Assembly: GCA_033030425.1 (NCBI GenBank)
Contig: JAUFSD010000011.1
Span: 124,001-188,000 of the forward strand
DNA length: 64,000 nucleotides
Reading direction: 5' to 3'
From: Verpa conica
Taxonomy: Eukaryota; Ascomycota; Pezizomycetes; Pezizales; Morchellaceae
Part shown: one piece after another, positions 36,318 through 48,100 of the stretch
Layout of the letters: each line of letters begins with the position of its first letter
How positions within the stretch are numbered: the stretch's first letter is position 1
The notes under the pieces: model-generated
The model's input: only the letters and a program-made list of their open reading frames with translations
Told to the model about the DNA's origin: nothing
The model's database searches: none
Translations under genes and position numbers: made by a program

Positions 36318-39300
36318 ATGCCTCCAGGAGCATTACTATTGCCAACCCCTCCTCCTCCTGCTGCCTCAATCTCATCACCACACACAGCCACCTCAGTATC
36401 ACCAGCTGAAGCTCTTACTCCACTGATTACAAACACATTCACATCGTCTACCCTATCATTCTGGCTCAATGGTACAAAACTAACACTAGATAATGTCGAC
36501 CCAGAAGCCACCCTACTTGACTTCATACGCTCCCAACGAGGGCTGAAAGGGACAAAGCTTGGCTGTGGTGAAGGTGGGTGTGGAGCTTGCACCATTGTTG
36601 TCCAGCAGCTGCGGAGTGGGAAGATTGAACACTTGAGCGTCAATGCGTGCATAGCACCGGTTATCAGCGGTAAGTCTTATATTGGTTACGTTGCCACGCA
36701 CTTCCTCTAATATTGTGATACAGTGGAAGGGAAGCACGTGATCACGATTGAGGCTCTTGGGACAGCAGCAAATCCCCATCCACTACAAGAACGTATTGCG
36801 AAGCTGCATGGATCACAATGTGGCTTTTGTACGCCAGGGATTGTGATGTCCTTGTATGCGCTACTGCGTAATGCTTACGACCCTGCAACTAAGACTTACC
36901 GCCTTAGCGAGGAGATGATCGAGCTCGAGGGTGCCCTGGACGGTAATCTCTGCAGGTGTACGGGGTACAAGCCGATCCTAGACGCTGCAAAGAGCTTCGT
37001 TAGAGAGGACCTCGGTGGTGTAGTTGTCGAAGGGCCAGAAGGAGAAGCCATTGAAAAAGTGGAGGATGAATTGGGAGGGAATTACACGGCTGCTACCGCA
37101 ACCGGTTCCTGTGGGCGACCTGGAGGATGTTGTAGAGATAAACCAGCTTCGCCTTCATCTGGATCCTCAAGCGACGATGGGTCAGCTGCTACAGACATTA
37201 CTGAAGAGGTTCCTTTATCGGGATCTTCCTATGGCGCCCCTTTGAAGGTTTCCAAACGCGAAGATTGCTGTCAGCTTCCTTCGGGAGCCTCGAAGGGCCT
37301 GACAGAGATTGAAGTTCTATCGAAATCGAAGGAGAATAAATATTCCTTCCCTCAGTTCAACTTCAAATCCTATGAGCCACACACGGAGATAATATTTCCG
37401 CCTAGTCTACGCAAACACATCAAACAGCCTATCTGCTTCGGTAACTCGAAAAAGATATGGTTCCGACCAACAACACTTGCACAGTTACTTGAGATTAAGA
37501 ATGCATTCCCTTCTTCCAAGATAGTGGCCGGCTCTTCGGAGGTACAAGTAGAGGTCAAGTTCAAGAATTTACAGTATGCCGTTGCGGTCTATGTTGGGGA
37601 TATTGAAGAGCTCAAGTCATTCAGCGTGAATGAGGAAGCTGGTACGGTTACCATTGGCGGTAATACCTCTTTGGCTGTTGTAGAACAGGAGTGCCTAGAT
37701 TGGTATAGGAAGCTTGGAAAGCGGGGATTGGTTTTGGAAGCGATTAGGAAACAATTGAGGTATTTTGCTGGAAGACAGGTAATTGTCCTATGCTTCTATT
37801 ATACCCAAGCTTAGACTAATTAATGTCATTAGATCCGCAACACTGCGACCCCGGCAGGAAATATTGCAACTGCCTCCCCTATATCAGACTTGAATCCGGT
37901 ATTCGTTGCCTCGGGAACAATTCTTACTGCGCAGTCTGTATCAAAGGGGTCTTTTGAGATTCCAATGACCGAGTTCTTTCTTGGTTACCGTTCCACGGCA
38001 TTGCCGGCCGATGCAGTTATCACTAAATTGACCATCCCCTTGAGCCTAAACGAACGCGAGGTGACAAAGGCCTACAAGCAGGCAAAGAGGAAGGACGATG
38101 ATATTGCTATTGTCACTGCAGGCATGAGGATTTGTCTTGATGAGGCTGGGATAGTAAAAGATATCTCGCTAGCTTATGGAGGGTGGGTAAAACCCTAACC
38201 CTAACAAGAATCGAGTGCTAATCTGTGAAATAGGATGGGCCCAACAACAGTAACGGCTAAGAATACACAGGAAGCGCTGGTGGGGAAGAGGTGGTTTGAT
38301 AAAGATGTCTTGGAGATGGCAATGAATGCTATGGGAAAGGATTTTGATCTGTCTTTTACTGTCGTAGGGGGAATGGCGACTTATAGAAAGACACTTGCAT
38401 TCTCTTTATTCTTTAGATTCTGGCATGAGGTGGCTTCCGAGCTTAATCTAGGCACTGAAAGCGAGCAAGCCAATCAGGAAATCATCAAAGAGATTCATAG
38501 AGAGGTCTCTTTAGGATCACGGGATAATGAAAACCCGTATGAACAGAGGGTTGTCGGGAAGCAGATTCCACATCTATCTGGGTTGAAGCAGGCTACAGGA
38601 GAAGCAGAGTATATCGATGATATGCCTAAGTTCGATGGAGAGTGTTATGGCGGATTAGTTTTATCTTCGCGAGCTCACGCAAAGCTGATTAAGTATATCC
38701 CATACCGGCGGAGGTTCATTTATAATCGCTAATAACCATGCAGGGTTGACTTCACTCCCGCCTTAGAGCTTCCTGGTGTTCTTGGGTATGTCGACCATAA
38801 TGATATCCCTGAAGACTGCTCTTACTGGGGGTCTATTGTAAAAGACGAGCGTTTTTTTGCCAAAGATGTCGTACGGTCTCACGGCGAGCCTATTGGTATG
38901 ATTTATGCAGAGTCAGCTGCAATCGCTCAGGCTGCTTCAAAGCTCGTTCATGTTGAGTACGAGGATTTACCGGTTATTCTCAGCATCTCCGATGCTATCA
39001 AAGCAAACTCATTCTATCCTCATGACCACCAACTCAGGCGTGGTGCTCCACCTGCGGAGGCGTTCAAGGATTGCGATTTTACATTTGAGGGTGTGACGAA
39101 GATGGGAGGACAAGAGCACTTTTACCTGGAAACAAACTCTGCAGTGGTTATTCCTAAACCTGAGGATGGGGAGATGGAAGTTTGGTCGAGTACACAGAAC
39201 ATCATGGAGACGCAAGAGTTTGTCTCGCAGGTTACGGGGGTCCCAAGCTCTAGGATTGTTGCAAAAGTAAAGAGACTAGGTGGTGGCTTCGGTGGGAAGG

Positions 39301-40973
39301 AGAGTAGGTCCGTTCAATTGGCATGCATTCTTGCGGTTGCCGCAAAGAAGTTTGGACGGCCTATGAGGTGTATGCTCAACCGTGATGAGGATATGTTAGT
39401 TACACTAGCCCCTTAAACACAGGAGTCATCTTGCTGATTTTCTAGGATGACAACCGGCCAGCGGAACCCTTTCCAGGCTCACTGGAAGGTTGGTGTCTCG
39501 AAAGACGGGATGCTCCAAGTTCTTGATGCGGATGTGTACAACAATGCTGGATACTCTCGAGATATGAGTGGAGCTGTTATGGACCGTGCCCTTACACACA
39601 TTGAGAACAGCTATTGGATTCCCAATGTTCACGTTCGGGGGCACGTCTGCAAGACAAACACCCATAGTAATACCGCATTCCGAGGATTTGGCGCTCCCCA
39701 GGGGCAGTATATCGCAGAGTGTATAATGTCCGAAGTTGCGGACGCTCTTGGGATTTCTGTCGACGACTTCCGCCAGAAGAATCTGTACAAGGAAGGTCAA
39801 CTCACACCATTTCTCCAAAGACTTGATGACTGGCACGTACCGTTGCTCCTCAAGCAGCTACGGGAAGAGGCTAAATACGACCATCGTCTCAAAGAAGTAG
39901 AGGAGTTCAACAAGACACATAAATGGAAGAAGCGGGGGATTTGCCTGATTCCTACTAAGTTCGGACTGTCGTTTGCTACAGCTGTTCATCTTAACCAGGC
40001 CGGGGCTCTTGTTCATATCTATCATGACGGTTCAGTACTGCTTGCTCATGGTGGTACTGAGATGGGACAGGGACTCTACACAAAGATGTGCCAGATTGCA
40101 GCGCAGGAGTTGAATGTTCCATTAGACTCTGTGTTCACTAGTGAAACGGCTTCCAATACTGTTGCGAACACATCACCTACCGCCGCCTCCTCCGGGAGTG
40201 ATCTTAACGGAATGGCTATCCAACACGCTTGCCAGCAGCTCAATGCACGTCTAGAACCATATAGGGAAAAGCTTGGGCAAAATGCGCCCATGAAGGAGCT
40301 TGCCCACGCTGCATACCGGGACCGTATCAACCTGTCGGCGAATGGCTTCTACAAACTGCCAGATGTCGGCTATGTATGGGGCAACTACGTTGACCCCTTA
40401 CCAATGTATTTCTACTTCACACAAGGAGCGGCTATCTCGGAAGTAGAGCTCGATGTGTTAACCGGAGACCATACTGTTTTGCGAACTGATATAAAAATGG
40501 ATGTCGGTCGGTCAATTAACCCCGCCATCGATTATGGTCAGATCGAGGGTGCGTTCATACAAGGGCAAGGTCTGTTTACCATTGAGGAGACATTATGGAA
40601 CCGTGACGGTCAACTATTCACTCGTGGTCCGGGAACATACAAAATACCCGGTTTCTCAGATATCCCACAAGAATTCAACGTTAGCATGCTCAAGGGGGTT
40701 CAGTGGGCTAAGTTACGATCTATCCAGTCATCCAAGGGTATTGGAGAGCCGCCATTGTTTATGGGTGCAACAGTTCTGTTTGCCCTCAGAGAGGCAGTAA
40801 AGGCTGCGAGAGCAGAGTTAGCAGTCGGGGAGATGAAAGGGAAAATTTTGGTCATGGATTCCCCGGCAACACCTGAGAGGTTGAGACTGGCAATTGGTGA
40901 TCAGATTGTTCAGTGGGCGACTGTAGAGGCGAAGGAAGGCGAGAAGGGGTTTTTCACGGAGGCGCAGGCTTAA
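36318..40973 (+). CDS. hxnS: Molybdenum hydroxylase of the xanthine dehydrogenase family, HxnS-like (nicotinate hydroxylase)
   Basis: Six exons (36318-36669, 36724-37778, 37833-38182, 38234-38692, 38744-39394, 39446-40973) close to 1464 residues, somewhat longer than typical XDH. Order: a 45-residue Pro/Ser/Thr-rich leader; a plant-type 2Fe-2S domain (GCGEGGCGACT); a second 2Fe-2S domain (GSQCGFCTPGI, GNLCRCTGYKP); a Gly/Ser-rich linker with extra Cys; an FAD domain (GNIATASPISDLNP); and the Moco domain (LGGGFGGKESRS, NTAFRGFGAPQGQ, GGTEMGQGL, SPTAASSGSD, SKGIGEPPLF). The catalytic Glu in GEPP and the Glu of GGKE are kept. The position that I align with the substrate-guiding Arg of xanthine dehydrogenase is His (39630-39632). 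HxnS hydroxylates nicotinate at C6. Intron 3 contains telomere-like repeats. Confidence 0.87.
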
Positions 40974-41388
40974 TTTTTTCATTTGTTTGTTATTTATAGT
41001 TGTATGTAAGGGTTGGCGAGCGAAATATCTAGTCTCTACTAAAGTAATCCATATTTTCATCATTTAGGTTTCCTTTTGAACTTCTACTGTAATCATCCTG
41101 CTTGAATACAACTCTTGGAGTGCTGTTTATTTTCTATAAGTTGACCTAACTTTACATGAATACAAGATATGGGGTACAAGGTCAGTAATTTGGGCTTAGT
41201 ACTAATATTTTGGATTATAGTTAAATTTCTCAACATCCGTTGACTTATAAGTTTTATACATGAGCGATCACTCGTGCTACTCGCTCCGTGCGTGGTCAAC
41301 CAAAGTCAAAGTTCCGCTATAGACCTTTATTTACTCCGAAACTCCCTTTAGCACCTGCGAATAAATAGAAAACACAAACCATGCCGCC
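40974..41388. other. Convergent spacer between hxnS and hxnY
   Basis: AT-rich 3' regions of both genes; nothing else seen. Confidence 0.5.
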
Positions 41389-42696
41389 CTAAGCCCCCAC
41401 CCCAGAATTCAAAGCATTATTATACACTGTAGCCTTCCCATATGTATCAGCATACCTAGCTTTGATATAATCCTGAACCACAACAGGTGGATATTTCTCA
41501 ACACCGTCCTTACACCCAGGAATGCACTTGACGAGATAGTCCGGGTTTCCACAGAAGAAGAACGGCGCCGAGTACCGTTCTTTTCCAGACTTATTGATAA
41601 CGCGGTGGAGGTTTGATTTGTATTTATCGTTAGTCCATCGCATCATTAGGTTACCGAGGTTTACTACGTATGCACCTTTTGTGGGGACGACCTTGGGGGG
41701 GGGTTGTTAGTCGGGTACCGGTATGTCTTACTAGAGTAGGAATGAACTCACATCTAACCATGAATCGGTATCTTTATCCCACACCTGCAAGCCCCCGACC
41801 TCACCTTGTATAAGCAGAGTAACAGCCCCTACTCAACACAACTCTATTCAGCGAGGACACTCAAACTGAAGCCGGAGGGGGGGGGGGTGGGGGGAGAAGC
41901 CAACTAACCGAAATCGGTATGTGCGCCAATGCCTCTCTCCAGCGCATCCGAATCAACCGGCTGAGAAGGATAATGCAGCATCCTAAGCGTGGCAAGACCA
42001 CCGTTCGTGAACTCCTCAAACCAGGTCTCGGGAAGATCTAGTGTTAGTGCCAACGCACGGAGGATATCTTTCGCCATTTGTATCATCGCGTGGAAGTATT
42101 TGTCAGTGACCGTTTTGAACTTCTCTGGCTCTTCCATCCCTTCTGGGTATAGGTTAGGGCCGCAGTTGAACTTTTTTGTCTTGATGTATGGGTGCTCGGG
42201 GCGTAGGTCCTCGCCGATATAGAGTCCCTCCTTAAGGTCTGGTCGCGCACCTTCCTCGAATGCTTGAGAGCGTAGGGCTTCGTACCCGCGGTTATAGTCA
42301 TTTTTGTCTATTGAGGTTGGGTTTTGTTAATTATGTATATGAAAGAAGGGAAGGGAGGGGGGGAAATTATTCTATTAGTAGGTGTTTATAACTGACTTTT
42401 ATCAATCTTGAGTTTTTCCTCTAGTGGGAGAGAGAAGAATTTCTCCGCTTGCTCGAATAGACCCTCTTGTAGCTCTAGTGGAATTGGCGTATTGGTGATC
42501 TGGAAGAAACCTTTATCTAGACAAGCTTCTCGGATCTGGTCTATGACGCTTTGACGTGCTGCGGCATCGTTGCTATAGAACGCTAGACACTCAGGCAACT
42601 ATTCAGTTTCACATTCCCGAACTACAATCAAAGGGGGAGGTTTCCGTACTCACGTCCAAAATTAATAATCGGAGGAGCTTTAGCAGTAGCTGACAT
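41389..42696 (-). CDS. hxnY: 2-oxoglutarate/Fe(II) dioxygenase, HxnY-like
   Basis: Five exons (42654-42696, 42397-42582, 41909-42307, 41752-41828, 41389-41691) close to 335 residues, the usual length for this family. The DIOX_N part is readable (ACLDKGFFQITNTPIP, KNDYNRGYEALRS). The double-stranded beta-helix core has the iron ligands HxD in GIGAHTDFGAVTLLIQ and His in YKSNLHRVINKSG, with the 2-oxoglutarate-binding R-x-S pair in RYSAPFFF. Introns 3 and 4 contain long C runs on the coding strand. HxnY belongs to the nicotinate-induced genes of Aspergillus nidulans; its reaction is less well defined. It is convergent with hxnS. Confidence 0.82.
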
Positions 42697-45158
42697 TTTT
42701 GAACGGTCTATTAGTCAAGATATCTTCTGGGATTTTTCGGTTGTTTGGTTTTTTATTATTACTACCAATACTACCCGCAACCAAGGGAGATCGATCCTGA
42801 AGTGTGAAATATAGTTTGAGAGAAGAGGGGAAACAAGCGAAAACTTTTGGTTCTGGATCTAATCTACGCCGATCTCCTATAGGGAGAGGGAGCTTCCGTG
42901 TACGACCGGGCAACTCCGAGCTCGGTCGTCGGGTAGGAGTCTTGGCGGAGTTCGCTTCTGCGTCAATCCGGGGGTTCCATGGCTTCTGGATAATAGGGAT
43001 CTTGCTGCACAAAGGCTTAATAACTTACACACGTTTTTGGAAGTTATTAATAAGTGGGGGAAGTGCCTTTGAGTGGTTCCTGTTACCAAATTAATAATAG
43101 GTCAACATCATCTAGATACTTACTCAGCGATAGAGCATCGATGCTGAGGTGATTAGTTTTTCCGGTATCACTTATGGCTAAAGCCAACTATGTCAGAGTC
43201 ATTAGAAGAGACTTGTATGGTGTTTTGGTTCGGCCATGCATTCTCGGGGATCGGCATGAATCACCAGATAAACGAAACCAATAATCCGGGGTAATATTAT
43301 CGTGATAAGGTTAGTCTATAAGGTGATTTCCTATCTTGGTAGTCACAGCTTGGGTATTTATCTCCTATCTGGGGTTTAATTCCCGCATAATAAAAGGAGA
43401 CTAAAACTCTTGATAATATACCTCGAGAGCAAATTTACCTTGTGTGCTTGAAATTTTATACCTTGGAGTTAATGGAATCAGTGGTCTCGGTCCAGGAGAG
43501 AGCTTGGGGAGCTGAGCGAGATACAGCGAGATCGCCCTATAAGAATATGAAATTAGAGTAGTATTATATCCTTATAGGGTGGATATCATTGAAGAAAAGG
43601 CTCACCACACACAAAGTTATCCCTGTCTGGTCAGGAGTGCGTACCCTTACAAGGCGATTATTCTTATAGCCCGATCTCTTACAGGGCGATTGTGCTGTAT
43701 AGGAGGGTCCCACCTAATGCCAATTTGTAATAGGTATAGTTGGGGGACAAAAATGACCGCCTACCAATATGACAGCCATACCCAAATTCCAACCGGCTCC
43801 AACTAAGCACTACAACAAAATTTGATAATAATAGAAAGCTCAAAATAGGGGAAATGGAGCGTTAAGCTATGTAATATTCATTTATATAGTGGGAGAAGGT
43901 AATATGTGTATGTGGGGCTCCTGATTGTCATGTGAGTGGGCGGTTATTTATGTCTCCCGAGATAAATAATTACTGTTAGTATTCATAGAGCTGTAGAAGT
44001 GTCGTATGGTATGTTTTATAGCAGGTCATGCCTCTTAATATTTTATATCTTTGAACGCATAGGTACTAATGCAGGAGTTTTTACTGATGCGGTGCTATAC
44101 TTCGGGTAGGAGTGAATTATTCCAGGCCGAATGATAGCCTGTGCTTCTGCACAAAGGACTAAGGCAAATATAAGGGAACATAGAGGAGCGTAGAATACTA
44201 AAGACACCGTTAAACAGCTCTATCCAGCGAAAAATAGTACACTGGAAACTAGAATAATTGAATTGATTGTCTAAAAGAGATAGAGAGATATGGCGATATA
44301 TGCTCCAGCAAAGCGAAACCATAAAGCCTTATATGCGATGCCTTGCCTGGATCCTCAAATATATTAAATAGAGAAACACGTGACTCATATATGAAACCCT
44401 CCATCGGCTATACATACTTATTAGGAAACATCTACAACGATAATATCGAAACAAAAAGCGAGTGATATGCCATGATCAATCTGCACCCGAAAGAGAAATA
44501 AGGGCACCAAACAGCACCCAAAGCTACGTAATAAAAGATTAAATAAATTAATAGAGCGATCCTTAATTTAGGTCTAAAAATGGCAGCCTTGGCATGGGAT
44601 TTAGTCTCTACATGGGCTTGAGCAGCGACTACAGCGAATGGGGAGGTAGGAGCGCAGACGAGATACCCTGACAGGTCTAGTTTTAAAGAGATAAAGCGTA
44701 AAAGATCTAAGAGATTACCATAGAGCGCTAATAAGGGGGGTGGATGCATAGTAAACTCATAATTATATATCAACCAATATTCCCTCAGTACCGAATACAG
44801 GTACGGAGAAGTAAAGTATACTTTCTCCGCGTACAGAAAATGTCCCATTTCTTACCATAACCAGCAAAACCTACCCCCTTCTTTTATTATAATAAATAAA
44901 CTTGTGCAATAAAAGCTCATAACATGATATTTACTATGACAGGAAAAATAGGGGCAAAAGAAATACTCTGGTTTCCTATTATAAATACGCTAGCTGTAAA
45001 GAGGCCAAAATTGCGTGTTTCTCTGTTGATTCCTTTGCCTCGTACTGGTTCTACGGAGTGTAGAATAGTAGGTGCTGTCAATCGCGGCACCAATGGCACT
45101 TCTAAAATAACACCCACAGCTGTAATCAGTAAATCTGTCTCCTGTCAAGGGTACGGAT
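42697..45158. other. Gene-poor spacer
   Basis: About 2.5 kb. The left end is the hxnY promoter with a CGATAG motif near 43128. A 138-codon minus-strand frame at 44432-44848 is rich in Leu, Tyr and Phe, as AT-rich DNA gives by chance. No gene supported. Confidence 0.45.
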
Positions 45159-48100
45159 TCAATGTCTATTTCTTTCGCTCATAGGGCATACCTTAGATGG
45201 GATGTGTGTACCATCATTGCGTAGTTCAATCCAAGTAGAAGGGGGGCCAGCCGCTAGGTTCGGCTGACTAACGGAATTATTCTCTGTAGGATTGGTTCCC
45301 AGAGCTGTGGTATTTAGTGGGTAAGACATCGACTGGGGTTCGGAGGAGCACGTACGATATCCATTTGATGATACTGGCTCTAAAGATCGTAAGATTCTCA
45401 TAAATTTCTCGCTGTATTCCCCCAGGCCGTATGTCTCCTCGCCGCGTATCTTGCTTATCTGTGCTAATTTTATAACTCTTTTGGTGATCCTAACGCTACC
45501 ATCTCTGCAAAGAAACATATCAAGGATTTCTTCGCCGAATTCCATATCCACCACGCATGAAATGATGTCCTCGGTGATCTTGATGTTTTCGTCTCGAGCC
45601 AGTAGCATCTCCATAAGCCTGGGCTTCTGGCTGGCCGCTATAAGAACCGCCTCAGTGATCTCGATATTGTTGTTCCTGGAAAGTAGCATCTGTATGATAT
45701 CGATATGATTGCCCTCCATGTTCTCCACCGCCGCTATCACTATCGCCTCAGTGATCTCGACACTATCCCCCCTAGCCAGAAACATGCCCATAGTATCTTT
45801 GCTGACCCTCCTCGCTGCCGCTACCAGAACCGCCTCAGTGATCTTGATATTGTTGTCTCTGGGAAGTAGCATCTGCATGATTTCATTGCCGCTCCAGTTC
45901 TCCGCCGCCGCCATCAGCATCATCTCAGTGATCTCGACACTACTGCTCCTAGCCAGCAACATGCTCATAGTGTCCTTGCTCACCCTCCTCGCTGCCGCTA
46001 CCAGAACCGCCTCAGTGATCTTGATATTGTTGTCTCTGGGAAGTAGCATCTGCATGATTTCATTGCCGCTCCAGTTCTCCGCCGCCGCCATCAGCATCAT
46101 CTCAGTGATCTCGACACTACTGTTCCTAGCCAGTAACATACCCATAGCATCCTTGCTCACCCGCCTCGCTGCCGCTACCAGGACCGCCTCAGTGATGTCT
46201 ATATTATTGTATCTAGCTAGTAGTACCTCTATGACCTCTATGACCTGATGACCACGTCTTTCAACCGTCTCTAGTATAACCGCCTCGGTGATCTTGATAT
46301 TTTTGCCTCTAGAAAGTAGTATCTCTATGGCTTTCTTGCTTGCCCTAGTCGATATCGACATAACAACCGCCTCGGTGATGTCGATATTATTGCCTTGAGT
46401 TAGCAAGACCTCGATTAACCCCCCATTGTCATAATCTCCCTTTGTCGCAGCTATAATAACTGCTTCAGTGATCCTAATATTCTTATCTATGACTAGTAGC
46501 ATCTCCATAACCTCCTTGCGACAATTTCTCGCTACCTCCCGGAGAACTGCCTCAGTGATTTTAATATTATCGACTCTCGCTAGCAGCATCTCCACGGCCC
46601 CCCAGCTATATCTAGGCTTCTTGATCTGTGCGAGGATAATCGCTTCGGTAATTTCGATCTCTTCCATTCTAGCCAGTATCATCTCAATAATGCCCTTGCT
46701 CGCATCTGTGACTATGGACCGCATAATTGCCTCGGTGATGGTGATCTTGTCGTCTCTGGTTTCTAGTACCCCCATTATACCCTGGGTATAGCATCCATCC
46801 GCTATCGCTGCTAGTATTACCGTCTTGTTGATATCGATACTATAGTCTTTGGCCAGCATCTCTATAATCCCCCGACCACTGCCACAATTCTTTGCGGCAG
46901 ATAACATAATTGGCTCGGTTATGGTGATCTTGTCACCTCTAGCCAGTAACATCTGCATGGTCTCCTTGTCACAGCTCGCTGCCGCCGCTACTAGGACCGC
47001 TTCAGTGATCTCGATATTGTTGTTTCTGGGGAGTAGCACCTTTAGGATCTCGTGTTGAGAGCGGTTCGCTGCTGTAGATGGAATAACCTCCTCGGTGATA
47101 TTGGTCTTATCGTCCCTAGTCAGAAGTATCTCAATAATTGCCTTGCGATCGTACCGATTCGTTGCCGCTACTAAAACCGCTTCGGTAATCTTAACATCTA
47201 AGTAACTGGGCACCATCTTCCTAATAAATACCTGTCTTCCGTCTCTTACTAGCACCTCCAATATATTTGTATAGGTGCTATCGATAGGAAATATGTCCAC
47301 ACACTTCTCCATAAGCTTAGCTACTGCCTGACTATTGCTACTCCTGACCGCTGCTATAACTGGGCTATGAAGCCCCCTACTGACAAATGCTCCTTTCTCT
47401 AGTAAGAAGGATATAAACCGGTGGTTGTCCCTCGAGGTTGCCACATATAGCAGTGACTTTCCACTCTCATTTTTGCTATTCACATCAAAGCTCTCATATA
47501 TTTTGTTGTCGTAGAGCTCTTCTCCGAAAGAAAAATATGCCAATGCAAAAAGTGGGTTTACCGGGATTGACCTCAAACATATAAGGATTTTTTTGAATTT
47601 CGGCCTCTTCTCCCTCATCGGCCCCCCAAGGGAGTAATCACCAATAGTTTCTAGCCATTTGCGGTACGCTTGGCCAGGTTTCGCCTCTGTTCCTAAGAAA
47701 CCCACCAAGAGGTTACACATATGTTCGCTCATATGTTTCTCGCCCTCGTAGGAAAGTTTAACATGATTTGCCCAGTGGCGTGCTGAATATGGTGGGAATG
47801 ATGATAGTTCGTATCCCTCAGGTTCTGGCCAATAGGCAGGGTTGATAAACATCGTCATACAAGCTTTGGCAGCCATCGAATTAGCATCCACAGAGCTGAA
47901 AACACTTGCTTCAAGGTACTCTTGTACCGATAGATGCGCGAATACCACACGGTAGAGTTGTTCGTCGAATGTCACAAGATTACGACAGAGGTCAAACAGA
48001 ATATCAACACCACTAACAGGGGTTTTCTCAGGCCAATATGAAAGGTCTGCCCACAATCTCTCGTTAAGATTTGTTCTTGAGCACATGACCCACATTAATG

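Noticed and set aside
36318..40973. Calling the molybdenum hydroxylase a housekeeping xanthine dehydrogenase (hxA)
   Set aside because: All neighbours are nicotinate-pathway classes and the aligned purine-binding Arg appears replaced; not fully excluded.
44432..44848. 138-codon minus-strand frame rich in Leu, Tyr and Phe
   Set aside because: Composition is what AT-rich DNA gives by chance; no family, no neighbouring signals.
45709..46248. 179-codon plus-strand frame opposite the NLR repeats
   Set aside because: Antisense shadow of the repeat array; its own periodicity comes from the coding repeats on the other strand.
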